Source: Poa pratensis (Eukaryota > Streptophyta > Magnoliopsida > Poales > Poaceae). Taken from it: a stretch of 64,000 nt of DNA. Below are positions 35,641 through 47,298 of the stretch, piece by piece (position 1 is the first letter of the stretch; the number at the start of each line of letters is the position of its first letter). The DNA lies in assembly GCA_947311845.1 (NCBI GenBank), contig CAMZMU010000059.1, positions 43,036,982-43,100,981 of the forward strand, written 5' to 3'. The notes under the pieces are model-generated. The model was not told the DNA's origin. It ran no database searches and saw only the letters and a list, made by a program, of their open reading frames with translations. The translations under genes were made by a program, and so were the position numbers.

Positions 35641-37160
35641 GATAAGAGCAATTTTTTCCTGCCCAATGTGTAGTTGGAAGGAGAGGACTAAACTAGTATT
35701 AGGTCTTCAGTCTTGCTTACTTGCTTAGTCTTTCTAATACCTGAACTATACATAGGCATCGTTCGATTCGATGGGGCCACATGCCGTCACATGCTGTGAC
35801 AACGAATAACAATAAAGGCCAAAACTGGAAGCTTTTGAATTTAGTTTCTTGTACAATTGGTTGATGGGTGTTGTCTTTTAATTTTCAGTCGTGTCGTTCT
35901 TTATTAATCTCCATGGAGGCGACGATAGTTTGAGTTTTACTGGGCCAATAATCCATGAGCAAGTTGCCATCAAGGCTATCTTATTACTTGACATATCATC
36001 CGAAAATCTTGATCTAGTCTATATCAGTGCAATTTGTTTTGCAGGTCCATGTTTAGATGGAACCACCATTGACTACAATAGGCATTTCTACTGTATCCTT
36101 ACTTTACCTTTGAACTTAGCTGATCATCTTTCTTAGGACACTGATTTATGATGTATATGTTGGTATAAAATCTCCTTACTCAGTGTATTTCTATACTATT
36201 TGATGAACATATATTAAACTACAAATAGGGCCATATGTCTAAAGAAATGGAAGACAAACACTGCCTCTATGCCGTGAAGCAAATTATATTGAACTCTGAA
36301 GGAGCAACAAGTTTAACAAGAAAAGTGAGCATGCATATATAGTGACCACACAGGGTTTAACGGAAATGTTGGAGATAGAAATCTTTAGACAAGCTCTAAT
36401 TTTTTTTAAATCCCGATGGTGTGCTAACTCTAGCTCTATATTATCTGCCACTTTCCTACCCTTGCATGGGCATTTTCTGCCCACAATTTCATACTCTGCA
36501 CTCAAATCTATGTCGGCCTAATAACATTCACAATTTCACAGTCTGTTGTTGCAACTGTTGATTTCATGTCCGGAAGACTTCTAGCAATACCTGGATGTTT
36601 CGTGTACACCATCAACTCTCCACATCCCATTCCGCCTGACTTTGTGTCTTCGTCTCGCTATCCGGCGGTCATGTAATTTCTTCGTCCGGCTTGGTTTGAT
36701 AGCTTGCCTGGTTTGAATCTATCGATATTAAGGATGAGAGCAATTTGTTTCCGCTTCCATGTGTCACTAAAAGGAGAATACTAAACAAGTATTTGTTCTT
36801 TAGTCTTGCTTAGTCTTTCTAATCCCTAAGCTATACAAAGTCATCGTATGATGGGGCCACATGCTGTGGCAACGAATAACAAAGTAAAGCCAAAACTGGA
36901 AGCTTTTTAATTTAATTTCTCGTACAATTGGTTGTTGGATCTTGTCTTTCGATTTTCAGTCATGTCATTCTTTATTAATCTCTATACAGGCTATGACAGT
37001 TCAAGCTTGATTGGGCCAAAATCTATGAAGAAGTTGCAATCAATCATATCTTATAACTAGACATAGCACCCAAAGATATCGATGTAATCTGGATCACCTC
37101 AATTTGTTTGCAGGTCCATGTTTGGTGCAACCACATGAAACTAGTACTACTGTAGCCTTA
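35640..37160. repeat. Tandem duplication, about 1.08 kb offset
   Basis: 35640-36120 and 36730-37160 are direct diverged copies sharing GATGGGGCCACATGC, CCAAAACTGGAAGCTTTT, GTACAATTGGTTG and TTTCAGTC(G/A)TGTC(G/A)TTC. They read like intron/exon debris (polypyrimidine then TTTCAG), but no family is recognised. The right copy carries stops. Confidence 0.75.
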
Positions 37161-37839
37161 GTTGCTCCTTAAACTTTTTAGGTTGATCATGGCCACGATA
37201 ATTTTTTACACTGCGAAATAGTATATATAAGCCACATTAGTTGATGGGTGAAGTTTATATTGTTTTGTCACCAAGTGAAATCCAAATAAATGTTCCAGAT
37301 ATCTACTTTCATAATTTTGAATGCATTTCATTTGTTTAAATTACTCACATAAAACATATTAGCTCTCTGAATTACTAGTCAGATTTTATTTCCCAAAAAT
37401 TCTCTTCCATGCGTACCTTTGATGGCATGTACAAATATGTACTATTTAACTATCTTCTGGCAATGACTGCCATCGCCAAGAACTAGAAAAATATATTCCA
37501 CTGGACAAAATGAAGGGAGAACGAATATGGCGAGCTTGCACCAATGGTGGTCTTCAGAAATATAAATAACCTTTTCCACATTATGTTAATGCTGTATCAT
37601 TGGGGTTCTACAAGTAGTTAGCTTAACAGCCAGTTTGCAAGCTGTACATGTATGTATATAATTATGACTAGCTGTAGTCGTCAAGCTTAAATGTGATCTG
37701 AAATTAGTGGAGCGACTTGCAAATACCACTGCATTTTTATATCCGGAGTGGATAAGCGCACCAAGCCAGATTAGGTCCAGTTAGATTAGGCAATGTATAA
37801 TCCTTGGAGTTATATGCTAGTCTCAGCGGGAGATCAAGC
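37161..37839. other. Upstream region of the lectin gene
   Basis: AT-rich, no other gene seen. Confidence 0.4.
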
Positions 37840-37844
37840 TATGC

Positions 37845-37852
37845 CTATAAAT
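37845..37852 (+). promoter_or_regulatory. TATA box of dirigent-jacalin gene
   Basis: CTATAAAT, 88 bases upstream of the ATG chosen at 37940; placing the transcript start near 37880 fits an exon-1 leader of about 60 bases. Confidence 0.6.
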
Positions 37853-37939
37853 TGCCACATTCGCTCCATTGATTTGCACACACAAGACACAAGCGCGCAC
37901 CCTCTCTTCTTAGCTAAAGTTTTCACGTATCCTAGAGCC

Positions 37940-39273
37940 ATGGCTGCTACGAACCCATCCTACTACCAGAGTGGTGTTTGCCAAGAGATCAAGCAAAAGG
38001 AGCATCGCTTCCACTTGTACATGTTCCAGCACACCCAGGCAGTAGCAGGTGAAAACCAATTAGTCATTGTGAGCCCGCCGAATACTGTTCAAGGTTTTGG
38101 TGTGACTGCAGCTAATGACTGGACCATATGTGATGGTCCGGTTGAATCCACCGCAAATATTGTCGCACGAGCTCGAGGCTTGCACATTGGCGATGGTAAA
38201 GCGGATACGAACTGGTTATTCTGTCATAGCATTATTTTCACTGATACCAGGTTTGCCTCTATCTAAAGTTGCTGGCATTTAACTTATCTTCCGCACCATA
38301 CACATACATTTTCATACTAACTTTTGCTACATTGTGTTTCATTGATCAGGTTTAAGGGGTCAACCCTTAAGGTTCTAGGAGATTACGCCGGCGCAAATAG
38401 TGAATGGGCAATCGTGGGTGGGACAGGAGAGTTTGCCTTTGCACATGGTGTTATAACAGCCACGGTAATCCAGTCGAAAACCGCGCCTGGTACCGGTGCC
38501 ACTTGAGACATGAACATTCGTGTTTTCAGCCTCTGCATCCCTAAGCAGGTGAGATACAATTATTTTCATGGCCTTTTACTGATCTACGTATAATCCCTGC
38601 TCGTTAGTTTTAATTAGACATGTATGCACTCCTAGCTAAACCAATACGTTGCGTCATCACCTATCTGCAGATCCCTGTCACTAAGATGGGACCTTGGGGT
38701 GGGAACGGAGGTACAGCTTTTGATGTCATCCCAGATGAACCTCGCTCCCTTCAGGATGTGACAATTAAATGCGGGGATGTGATTAACTCGGTTGCTTTTT
38801 CCTACACCAATCAAGCTGGTCAGAAGAAAACTGCAGGACCATGGGGTGGTGATGGTGCACTTACCGTGACAGTAAGTGCTTTTGGGTTTTACTTCAGTAT
38901 ACCTTATGTCTGGTATATCTTACTCTCATACCCTATACTTTCTACTGAACCCTCCATCCATGTTGAAATAGGATTCGCAGTGCAATTTTAAAACATAGTT
39001 AACCATATGATATGTTGTTTTCTTTCCATGCAGGTCACCCTTGCTCCTTTAGAGACTATAAAGCAAATTCAGGGAACAACTGATACTGTTGGAGGTGACA
39101 CTGTTGTCACGTCACTTACTTTGGTCAGCAACCTTAGATCATATGGGCCATTTGGAAAAGCAATTGGTACTCCTTTCAGCACCCAGGTGCCAGATGGTAA
39201 CATCGTCTCGGGATTCTATGCACGCACCGGGGGATCTGTTACTGCACTGGGTGTTTACGCGTGCCCCAATTAG
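37940..39273 (+). pseudogene. Dirigent-jacalin chimeric lectin gene, four exons, in-frame TGA between domains
   Basis: Exons 37940-38250, 38350-38548, 38671-38871 and 39034-39273 are joined by GT-AG introns and total 951 bases, which would give 316 residues. The start is MAATNPSYYQ, after a TATA box. Residues about 15-165 form a dirigent domain (HRFHLYMFQHTQ, GFGVTAANDWTICDGP, GSTLKVLGDYAGANSEWAIV, GGTGEFAFAHGV). The rest is a jacalin-type mannose-binding lectin domain (GPWGGNGGTAFDV, GGDTVVTSLTLVSN, YGPFGKAIGTPFS, VSGFYARTGG). This fusion is typical of grasses (wheat VER2/Hfr-1-like) and is linked to defence and development. A TGA at 38504-38506 falls in exon 2, in the linker, so the normal transcript encodes only the dirigent part (188 codons). 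All splice sites and both domain frames are otherwise intact, so the loss is recent or is bypassed. A GT at 38465 could act as an in-frame alternative donor. Confidence 0.85.
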
Positions 39274-39408
39274 CACAAGGTTAATGCTTCCATAGCCCCT
39301 AAGCTCACAATTGCTTAACTGTACCAGCTCGACTCGAGCCGACCGACTCGGCTCATACCGAGCCAACAATTCAGCTCGGCTAGAACCGAGCCTGCTGCGG
39401 TAACTAAC

Positions 39409-40078
39409 CTCAGTTTTAAAAACCGGACCAGACCGCCGGTTCAACCGAAAAAACCCAGAACCAGAGCCTCTGCTGGTTCTGTAAGCGCACTGGTCCGACC
39501 GGTTAAGTAGTCTGTGTTCTAAAAAGTTATTCAATGACGCGCGCGAGGGATTCGAACCTCGCACCTGAGCCTGCGCGAAAGGAGCGAAGGCACGTCCTAA
39601 CCACTAGAGCTCTGATTGCGTTGTGTACAATGTGAAGACGGTTTATTATTGTACTGTTATCAACACGCTAGCAGAAAAAAAGTGTACTTGTACGTTGTAC
39701 TTAACAGTTTTGCTGGTTGTTTTACAAACTTACATGGCCAGCGCTAAGTCTAGTAGCTTTGCTATTTGCTTTGTACGTATACCTGACCTGCGATTTTTAC
39801 GTACACAATAGAAATATTTTGTTGCTTTGTACCTTCCGATACATGCAAAATGCAATTCATTGCTCATGTTGACTATTTAATTATGTTAGTACCATGCTAA
39901 TTTACTAGTTGAAAATATTTTCATGCATAATTATTTACTTATTAGAACATTTATAGGTAAATATATTAATTTGTATCTTAAAAACCGGACAGTGAACCAG
40001 TGAACCAGCGGTCCGACCGGTAAAAACCTGAACCGACAGCCTCACCGGTTCGATCACCGGTCCGGTTTTTTAAACTAT
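39409..40078. mobile_element. 670-bp foldback MITE with 9-bp target duplication
   Basis: The left end CTCAGTTTTAAAAACCGG and the right end, inverted, ATAGTTTAAAAAACCGG are terminal inverted repeats. Flanks GTAACTAAC (39400-39408) and GTAACCAAC (40079-40087) match at 8 of 9 positions, which suits a Mutator-like origin. Subterminal CCGGTTC/GAACCGG motifs fill both ends. It carries a tRNA-like segment and lies 136 bases downstream of the lectin gene stop. Confidence 0.75.
39535..39615 (-). other. tRNA-like segment inside the MITE
   Basis: On the minus strand, AGAGCTCTAGTGGTTAGGAC resembles an A box / D arm. GCGAGGTTCGAATCCCTCGC contains a perfect B box (GGTTCGAATCC) with an intact 5-bp T stem. 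The acceptor stem does not pair, so this is not a functional tRNA gene but a captured tRNA-derived module, possibly a pol III promoter. Confidence 0.55.
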
Positions 40079-40087
40079 GTAACCAAC

Positions 40088-40450
40088 TGGGCTGGGGACG
40101 GTTCATGTATTATAGCTACAAAAATGTATTAAGGAAAACGCTCCAATCGGTCGCCTCGACTAGCTAGCGCATCTTCCTTTTTTCTGCTCCCGCACGTCTC
40201 TCTCGCTGCACTCTCCTTTGTCCCCGTCATGCGGGACTACCCTATCGCATTTTTCACCATACGTGCGCAGACCATACTTCACGTGTACACACGTTCATTT
40301 TTGCTGCAGCCTTTTTTTACCTAGTGGCGTGTGAGGAGCCCCATGCAGCTTAATTAATGCATGTCTATTTTTTGTGGTCACGACTTGCTAGTGTTGCCGC
40401 ATACACTGAGAGGAGAAGCATCACTACTCATTTGATTACATGGTCCTAAA
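40088..40450. other. Intergenic DNA, no gene seen
   Basis: Nothing recognised. Confidence 0.35.
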
Positions 40451-40510
40451 TACTCCCTCCGTCCCAAAACCCTCGTCCCAAAAATAAGACGCCTTCAAAT
40501 TTTGTTTCAA
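40451..40510. mobile_element. Stowaway end, truncated
   Basis: TACTCCCTCCGTCCCAAAAC followed by TCCCAAAAATAAGACG is a Stowaway/Mariner-type terminus; no inverted partner was found before the tandem array begins. Confidence 0.4.
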
Positions 40511-40759
40511 CGACCACTCTAAATGTTTAACAAATGTTTCGAAAAAAGTGCATTTTGTCCTGTGTAGGGTTTAATTTTTTGACAAGTCCAACATATTATT
40601 TATTTTTTGCTCAAAATGAACGGGTTCATTTGTAAGCAAGAGATTTTTTTCGTCCTGCTCAAAATGACCAATTCTTTTTCCCATATGTTTTAGTTCATTG
40701 CTGGGGGTGTTGCATGAGGGTCTACATGTCCAAATGGTGGTAGATACATACTTATATGA

Positions 40760-43700
40760 CCTACTTGTTTGGATCCGCATGCACAAGCCCTAAACAGTTT
40801 GACCTAAAAGTATCATGTGGGTCCCACAATATGCAAACATATTTAAAAGTGTCGCATGTGGGTCCACATGTCCTAAAGATGCTAGATATATAACTTTTTG
40901 ACCCACATGTCCTCAATTTTTTGATCCACATGCACCATCTTAGAAACTTGAACTAGAACTATCATGTGGGTTCCACAATATTCAACATAGATAGGAGTGT
41001 TGCATGTGGGTCCACATGTCACAAAGATGGTAGATATACAACTAGATGACTATGAATGTTTCATGTGGCTCCACATGTCCCAGATGTGCTAGGGCAACAT
41101 GCATAGGTTTGTTGCATGTGGATCCACATGTTCCGAAGATGGTAGACACATACGTGTATGACTTAGTAGACATATGGACGCACATACACCAGCCCTAGAC
41201 AGTTTGATTTAGAACTATCATGTGGGTCCTACAATATGCAACATAGTTAGGAGTGTTGCATGTGGGTCCACATGTCCCAAAGGTGGTAGATATACAACTA
41301 GGCGGCTATGAGTATTTCATGTGGGTCCACATGTCCCAGATGGTCAAGATGACTAGGGTCTCACAGCATGCAAACATAGCAAGGAGTATTTCATGCGGAT
41401 CCACATGTCCCAGAGGTGGTAGATATACAACTTGATTATTATGAGCGTTGCATGTGGGTCCACATGTCCCCGATGCGTTAGGTCAAAATGGCTAAGGGTG
41501 TTGCAAATGGGTCCCCATATCCCAAATGTGCCTATATTATCTATTAGACATTTGGACGCACATGCACCAGTCCTAGATAGGTTTGACGTAGAACTATCAT
41601 GTGGGTCCACAATAGAAGTGTTGCATGTGGGTCTACATGTCCCAAAGTGGTAGATATTTATTTAGATGGATATGAGTGTTCCATGTGGGTCCACATGTCC
41701 CAGATGTGCTAGGATAAGATGACTAGGTCTGTTGCATGTGGGTCCACATGTTTCAAAGGTGGTAGACACATACGTATGACTTAGTGGACATCAGGACACA
41801 CATACACCAACCCTAGACAGATTGATCCAGAACTATCATGTGGGTTCCACAACATGCAACATAGTTAGGAGTGTTGCATGTATGTCCACATGTCTCAAAA
41901 GTGATAGATATACAACTAGACGACTATGAGTATTTCATGTGGGTCCACATGTCCCAGATGGTCAAGGTAACTAGGGGTGTTGTACATAGGTCCACGTGTC
42001 ACAAAGGTAAACATAAATATAGGACCTACTAGAAATTTGGACCCACATGCACCAGCCCTAAAAATCTTGACGTAAAATTATCATGTCGGTCTCACAGCAT
42101 GCAAACATAGCAAGGAGTGTTTCATGCGGGTCCACATGTCCCAGATGTGGTAGATATACAACTAGATTACTATGAGTATTTTATGTGAGTCCACATGTCC
42201 CAAATGATCAAGATGACTAGAGGTATTACATGTGGGTCCACATGTCGTAAAGGTAAACATACATATAGGACCTACTAGACATTTGGACCTACATGCACCA
42301 GCCATCAAAAGCTTGACAAAGAACTATCATGTGGGTCCCACAACATGCAAAGATATCAAGGAGTGTTGCATGTAGTTCTACATGTCCCAAATGTACCTAT
42401 ATTACCTACATGCTCCAACTATGTCAGATGTACAACTAGATGGCTCGGAGTGTCTCATGCGGGTCCACATGCCCCAAATATGATAGATGCACAATTGTAT
42501 GGTTAGAAGTGTTGTATACGGGTCCACATATACCAAAGGTGGTACAGGGTAGACCTAACACCTTACCCCTACCACATTTCATATATGTGGACCCACATGT
42601 AACACCTCTAAACAAATAGGTCTGCCGCTACCACCTTTGGGTTATGTGGACCAAAATTCAACACTGCTAACCATCTAGGTAGACATCTAAGTACTGCAGC
42701 ATGTGAGTCCACATGTCTCAAAGGTGATAGGGGTAGACATAGCTTGGAAGGGTCCACATGCAACCAAGGATGGCATGGGTAAACCTAGGTGGCTAGAATA
42801 GATGAATTAGGGTCCACATCTCCCAAATGCGGCACATGTATAACTAGATGGGTAGGAGTGTTGCATGTGAATCCACATGCCCCAAAGGTGATAGATGTAT
42901 AAACTGTATGGTTAGGAGTGTTGTATATGGGTCCACATATACCAAAGGTGGTATAGGGTAGACCTAACACCTTACCCTTACCACATTTCATACAAGTGGA
43001 TCCACATGTAACACCTCTAAACAACTAGGTCTGCCCCTATCACCTTTGGTGCATGTGGACCCAAATTCAGCACTCTTGGCCATCTTTACACATCTAAGTA
43101 CTGTAGCATTTGAGTCCACATGTCTCAAAGGTGGTAGGGGTAGACACAACTTGTAAGGGTCCACATGCAACCAAGGGTGGCATGGGTAAACCTAGCCGAC
43201 TAAAATAGTCTAATGTGGGTCCACATGCCCCAAGTGATATGTACAACTAGATGGGTAGGAGTGTTGCATGTGGGTCCACATGCCCCAAAGGTGATAGATG
43301 TACAAACTGTATGGTTAGGAGTGTTGTATATGTGTCCACATATACCAAAGGTGGTACAGGGTAGACCTAACACCTTACCCTTACCACATTTCATACATGT
43401 GGACCCACATGTAACACCTCTAAACAACTAGGTCTGCCCCTACCACCTTTGGGGCATGTGGATCCAAATTCAACACTCCTGACCATCTAGGTACACATCT
43501 AAGTACTGCAGCATGTGAGTCCACATGTCTCAAAGGTGGTAGAGGCAGACATAGATTGTAAGGGTCCACATGCAACCAAGGGTGGCATGGGTAAACCTGG
43601 CTGGCTAGGATAGATGAATGTGGGTCCATATGCGCCAAATACGTCAGATATACAACTAGATGGCTCGGAGTGTCGCATGTGGGTCCACATGCCCAAAAGA

Positions 43701-43990
43701 TGATAGATGCACAACTGTATAGTTAGAAGTGTAGTATACGGGTCCACATATACCAAAGATGGTACATGGTAGACCTAACTCCTTACCCCTACCACCTTTA
43801 ATATATGTGGACCCACATGTAACACCTCTAAACAAATAGGTCTGCCCCTACCACCTTTGGGACATGTGGACCAAAATTCAACACGTCTCACCATCTAGGT
43901 ACACATCTAAGTACTACAACATATGGGTCCACATGTCTCAAAGTAGGTAGGAGTAGACATAACTTGCAAGGGTCCACATGCAACTAAGGG
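40760..43990. repeat. 3.2-kb complex tandem array with palindromic core
   Basis: The core is CATGTGG(G/A)TCCACATG, a 16-bp (near-)palindrome, recurring every 60-80 bases with companions CCCAAAGGTGGTAGATATAC and CAACTAGATGGCTATGAGTG. In the left part (to about 42500) a marker, AACTATCATGTGGG, recurs at intervals near 240-250 bases (41590, 41829, 42074, 42321). In the right part a longer unit, marked by GTAGACCTAAC.CCTTACC, recurs at about 42550, 42958, 43362 and 43773, close to 408 bases each. The right-hand unit contains the same motifs in both orientations (GGTGGTAG and CTACCACC). Open frames across it are repeat translation, not genes. Confidence 0.9.
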
Positions 43991-45570
43991 TAAACACACG
44001 ATTTTTTTCAAATATACAACCCCGCTACTAATTAAGAGTATACCCACCAACTATCCTGGCCACCCAAATGTTTTTTGACCCGTGCACAATTTTATCAATG
44101 AATTTCCAAACATCGACACATTATCAATAATTGATGGCTTTATGTAATTTCAATTTTAGATTCATGTACTAATAAGAAAAAAATGGCTTTGTGTATGCAC
44201 TGAGAAAAAATTAAAACCACACGTTAACAATTTTTTTATTTTGTTAACACATAAAATAGTAGGAATACTATCGTCTGTTGGATGCAAAATCAATGGTCGA
44301 GATAAGCGGTGGGTATCCTCCTAGTTGTGGGAAAACTGCGTTGCATTTTTCCCCTATTTAATAGGACCCCAACCATCGAAAAAACCATCTCATTCCCATG
44401 TTATGATGGACTCATTCAGTCAGTTTGCATTCAATCTTTCGCTCAAGGTCAGTGTTAGATAGTAAAGCATCAGCTAGCAGTTTCATAACAGAAATTACTC
44501 TTGTATTTGTTCATCATCCAAGTCTCAATCAAATCTTATGAGTTTAGTGCTAGAAATCACATTACAGAACAAAAACCATGTAAGACAATTAGTTATTAGT
44601 GTATCAAATTTTATCTGATATGCAGAGCTTGTTTTGTCAGGTTGTAGATCAGTCTTTAACCTGAACCTGTGTACAAGAAACCAATATTCAGTCTGTAGCT
44701 TGACGCGTTATTTTCTGCCATTACAATCTCTATTTTGCAGTGATCAAGTGCTCAGGATTTTAACTGTTAAAAACTAGTTATTCTACCCAATTGGCTTGAT
44801 TAAAAGACATGCAGAGTTACCAGCATGAGGTGCATGTACTAATTAGATTTTAGACCCTAGTGACATACGTTCATACTAGTACAAGTACTACTACATGCTC
44901 AGCACTAGATCAGCTTAATCTTGTCCAAGTTGATATAGCGACAGCTACAAAGTCTGAAGCATGGAACAGGGAAACAAGTAGGGTGATGCATATGCAAAAG
45001 GAGCAGGATAAAAACCCTCAGCACTGATCGATTGCTGCAAAGACTGAAGGTGCAAGTGTCCTGATCTCTAGATCGCAGAGAAAACTAAGATTCATCTAAA
45101 GAAGATTGGCAACAGGGCAGAGTTTCTAACCTCCTCCTCCAGTGATTACTTTCTGCTTCTCTAGTACGGCTCCTGGGAGCGTGCTATGGTGCGTGTGTGG
45201 TGTGGTCCTGGTGCAGCTTAGGGTACCAAAGGGCAGTGGTATTTATACAGCCTAGGGTGTGTAGAAGGCTCCAGGATAAACATTATTTTTTCCATTTATT
45301 TTAATTCACTACTATGATCCTTATCTGGTAATCATTGCCGGTTTGCAAGTAAATATCTGCTACGTGCAGTGTGCCTCTAGGTAAGACAAGGAGTCCAGCT
45401 ACTTAGCTTGCAAGGCATCGAGGAAAACATTCTATTCAGCCCTGCTAGTTCTCTAGTTTGCTAAAACTATTTTCTAAGGACTTATTGTTGTACTGTGTTA
45501 TTACACTTTTTGTGTGAAATTCAGTTAACGTCACCCGCTATGTTTATATAGACTTTGATTCTATTCCAAT
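43991..45570. other. Intergenic region with a minus-strand TATA box
   Basis: TATAAAT on the minus strand at 45241-45247, in the context GGCTGTATAAATACC, would drive leftward transcription, yet no open frame of note follows (down to 44000). A noncoding transcript or a dead promoter are both possible. Confidence 0.3.
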
Positions 45571-45574
45571 CACA

Positions 45575-45645
45575 AAACCAGATGTAGCCCAGTGGCTATG
45601 CTCCCCGTGCCTCACCTAGGAGATCCACGTTCGAATCCCGACGGC
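45575..45645 (+). mobile_element. tRNA-related SINE-like segment
   Basis: TGTAGCCCAGTGGCTATG (A-box-like) and CGTTCGAATCCCGAC (B-box-like) lie about 35 bases apart, followed by T-rich sequence. The acceptor stem is missing. Downstream GGCTCGGCTCGAGCCG palindromic strings resemble those at 39325-39390 next to the lectin gene. Confidence 0.4.
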
Positions 45646-46321
45646 CACATTTTTCCGAATATTTTTTCCAGGATCCGGTTCGGTTACATATTCTCCAGAC
45701 TTGTATCCTCAGCGGCTCGGCTAGATATTTTCTAGCCTTCCAGGCTCGGCTCGAGCCGAATTGAGATGGCTTGGCTCCCTGTGAGATTAAATCCTGCCCG
45801 CTCAAGATATCCATTCGCGCTTGAGGGCCTATGGAAGCATTAGCCTTATTAAAATGGTATATATTTTTATTGAAATGTACAACAAATTTTGTGTGGCATA
45901 CCCAATGGTAAAATCCTAGATCCGCCAGAAATACCCACACACTTAAAAGAATCGGGTCGCGAGATTCACAAGTTAGGTGGTAGATGTACTTTCAGTTTGG
46001 CGTGCACATGCATATTATAACGAGGAGAGGTGGCAGTTCCGAGAAAGGCTCACGGTGTAAGCATGATCACTTCTTTATGCATGAATTCAACGATGGTACA
46101 AATGGAGCTTACAGTTTAACAATAAACCTAGTGATTCTTTTGTGTGGCTAATACTGAGAAAATGTGATGAGAAATTAAATATGTGCATTATATTTAAACT
46201 AATAAACAAAATATTCCACGATGGTGGACATTAACTAAGCGACCAAATGACTCATACTTAAAAAATAAAATAAGGATGTATTTTGTGCAACTTCCCACTA
46301 AAACTGCTTGTGATCTTCAAA
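45646..46321. other. Intergenic DNA, no gene seen
   Basis: Nothing recognised. Confidence 0.35.
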
Positions 46322-47298
46322 TTAAATGCTGCCAGGTAACCTCCCAATCCAAGAGGGCGTGTACGGAAAAGATTGTTCTACAAACATTACCGTGGAAGAG
46401 TAATCTTCTGGGTAGATGCTGCCCAGGTCTTCGAGCTTCGAGTTATTGAGATGATAGGCCAATCCCCTCTTGAATGATTCATTCAGGAAGATAACTTCTC
46501 TGTAAGGATGGAATCCAAGGATTGATATTCTTCCATTGTATTGATTTACAAATCTATGTCCGGTGTCAAGAGTATTCTCATTGTCCGAGTTCCATTCTTC
46601 TTCTTTTCACTTCTTCTTTCATATCGATTGGAGAAGTAGAATGCTTTCTATTGTAGTTGATATCTTCTATAACCCAGGGTCCTTGAACTTGTAGATTGTA
46701 TCTTCCACGCGACAACATATGATCAAGGTTGTTGTCATGCTTCAGCACCCACTCAATCTCACCGTGCAATTCGTTAAGGACACAAACTTAAAGCCGACGA
46801 TGAGAATCAAACGATCCGAAATAAACCCCATTCTCTGACCGTCCAAGTCGAAACTCTTGATCGTGCGTACCAACATCCACCGGCGGGTGAATTGCTTGAT
46901 ACCTTCCGCTTGATAAGGATATCCTGCCAACAATAGAATTGACAATAAAACTGATATCAATAAAGTAACCACATAATTGGTCAGGTTACGCAGAGTATGA
47001 AAATAGTACTAGTTGGATCGTACCTCATAACAAATTGGTCGAACACATAAAGGTCTCCACGCCAGTGGGCAGAGAGTTGCGGTACCACCAAGGACCGCTT
47101 CTCGAGCTACTGCAATTGGGCGACAGTCCCTATGGCATCCACTCGCCGAGCAAACGACCTCTTTTCCCAACACCCTGTCGTTGAGGAGAAGACGTGCATA
47201 AGAAATGGTGATGGAGGCATTCCATCTGCAGTTCAAACCCAGTTGTGCGCCACGGAAGCGACGGGATTCTTAGGACCTCGTAGTGCGGCGACACGGCA

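Noticed and set aside
39535..39615. Functional tRNA gene
   Set aside because: T arm and B box are good but the acceptor stem does not pair, and the segment lies inside a MITE.
41253..43756. Several 60-85 codon frames with CGSTC and VDPH motifs
   Set aside because: Translations of the tandem repeat in different frames and strands, not genes.
40760..43990. CRISPR-like array
   Set aside because: Direct repeats without unique spacers of constant length, in a plant nuclear context; it is a satellite-type tandem array.
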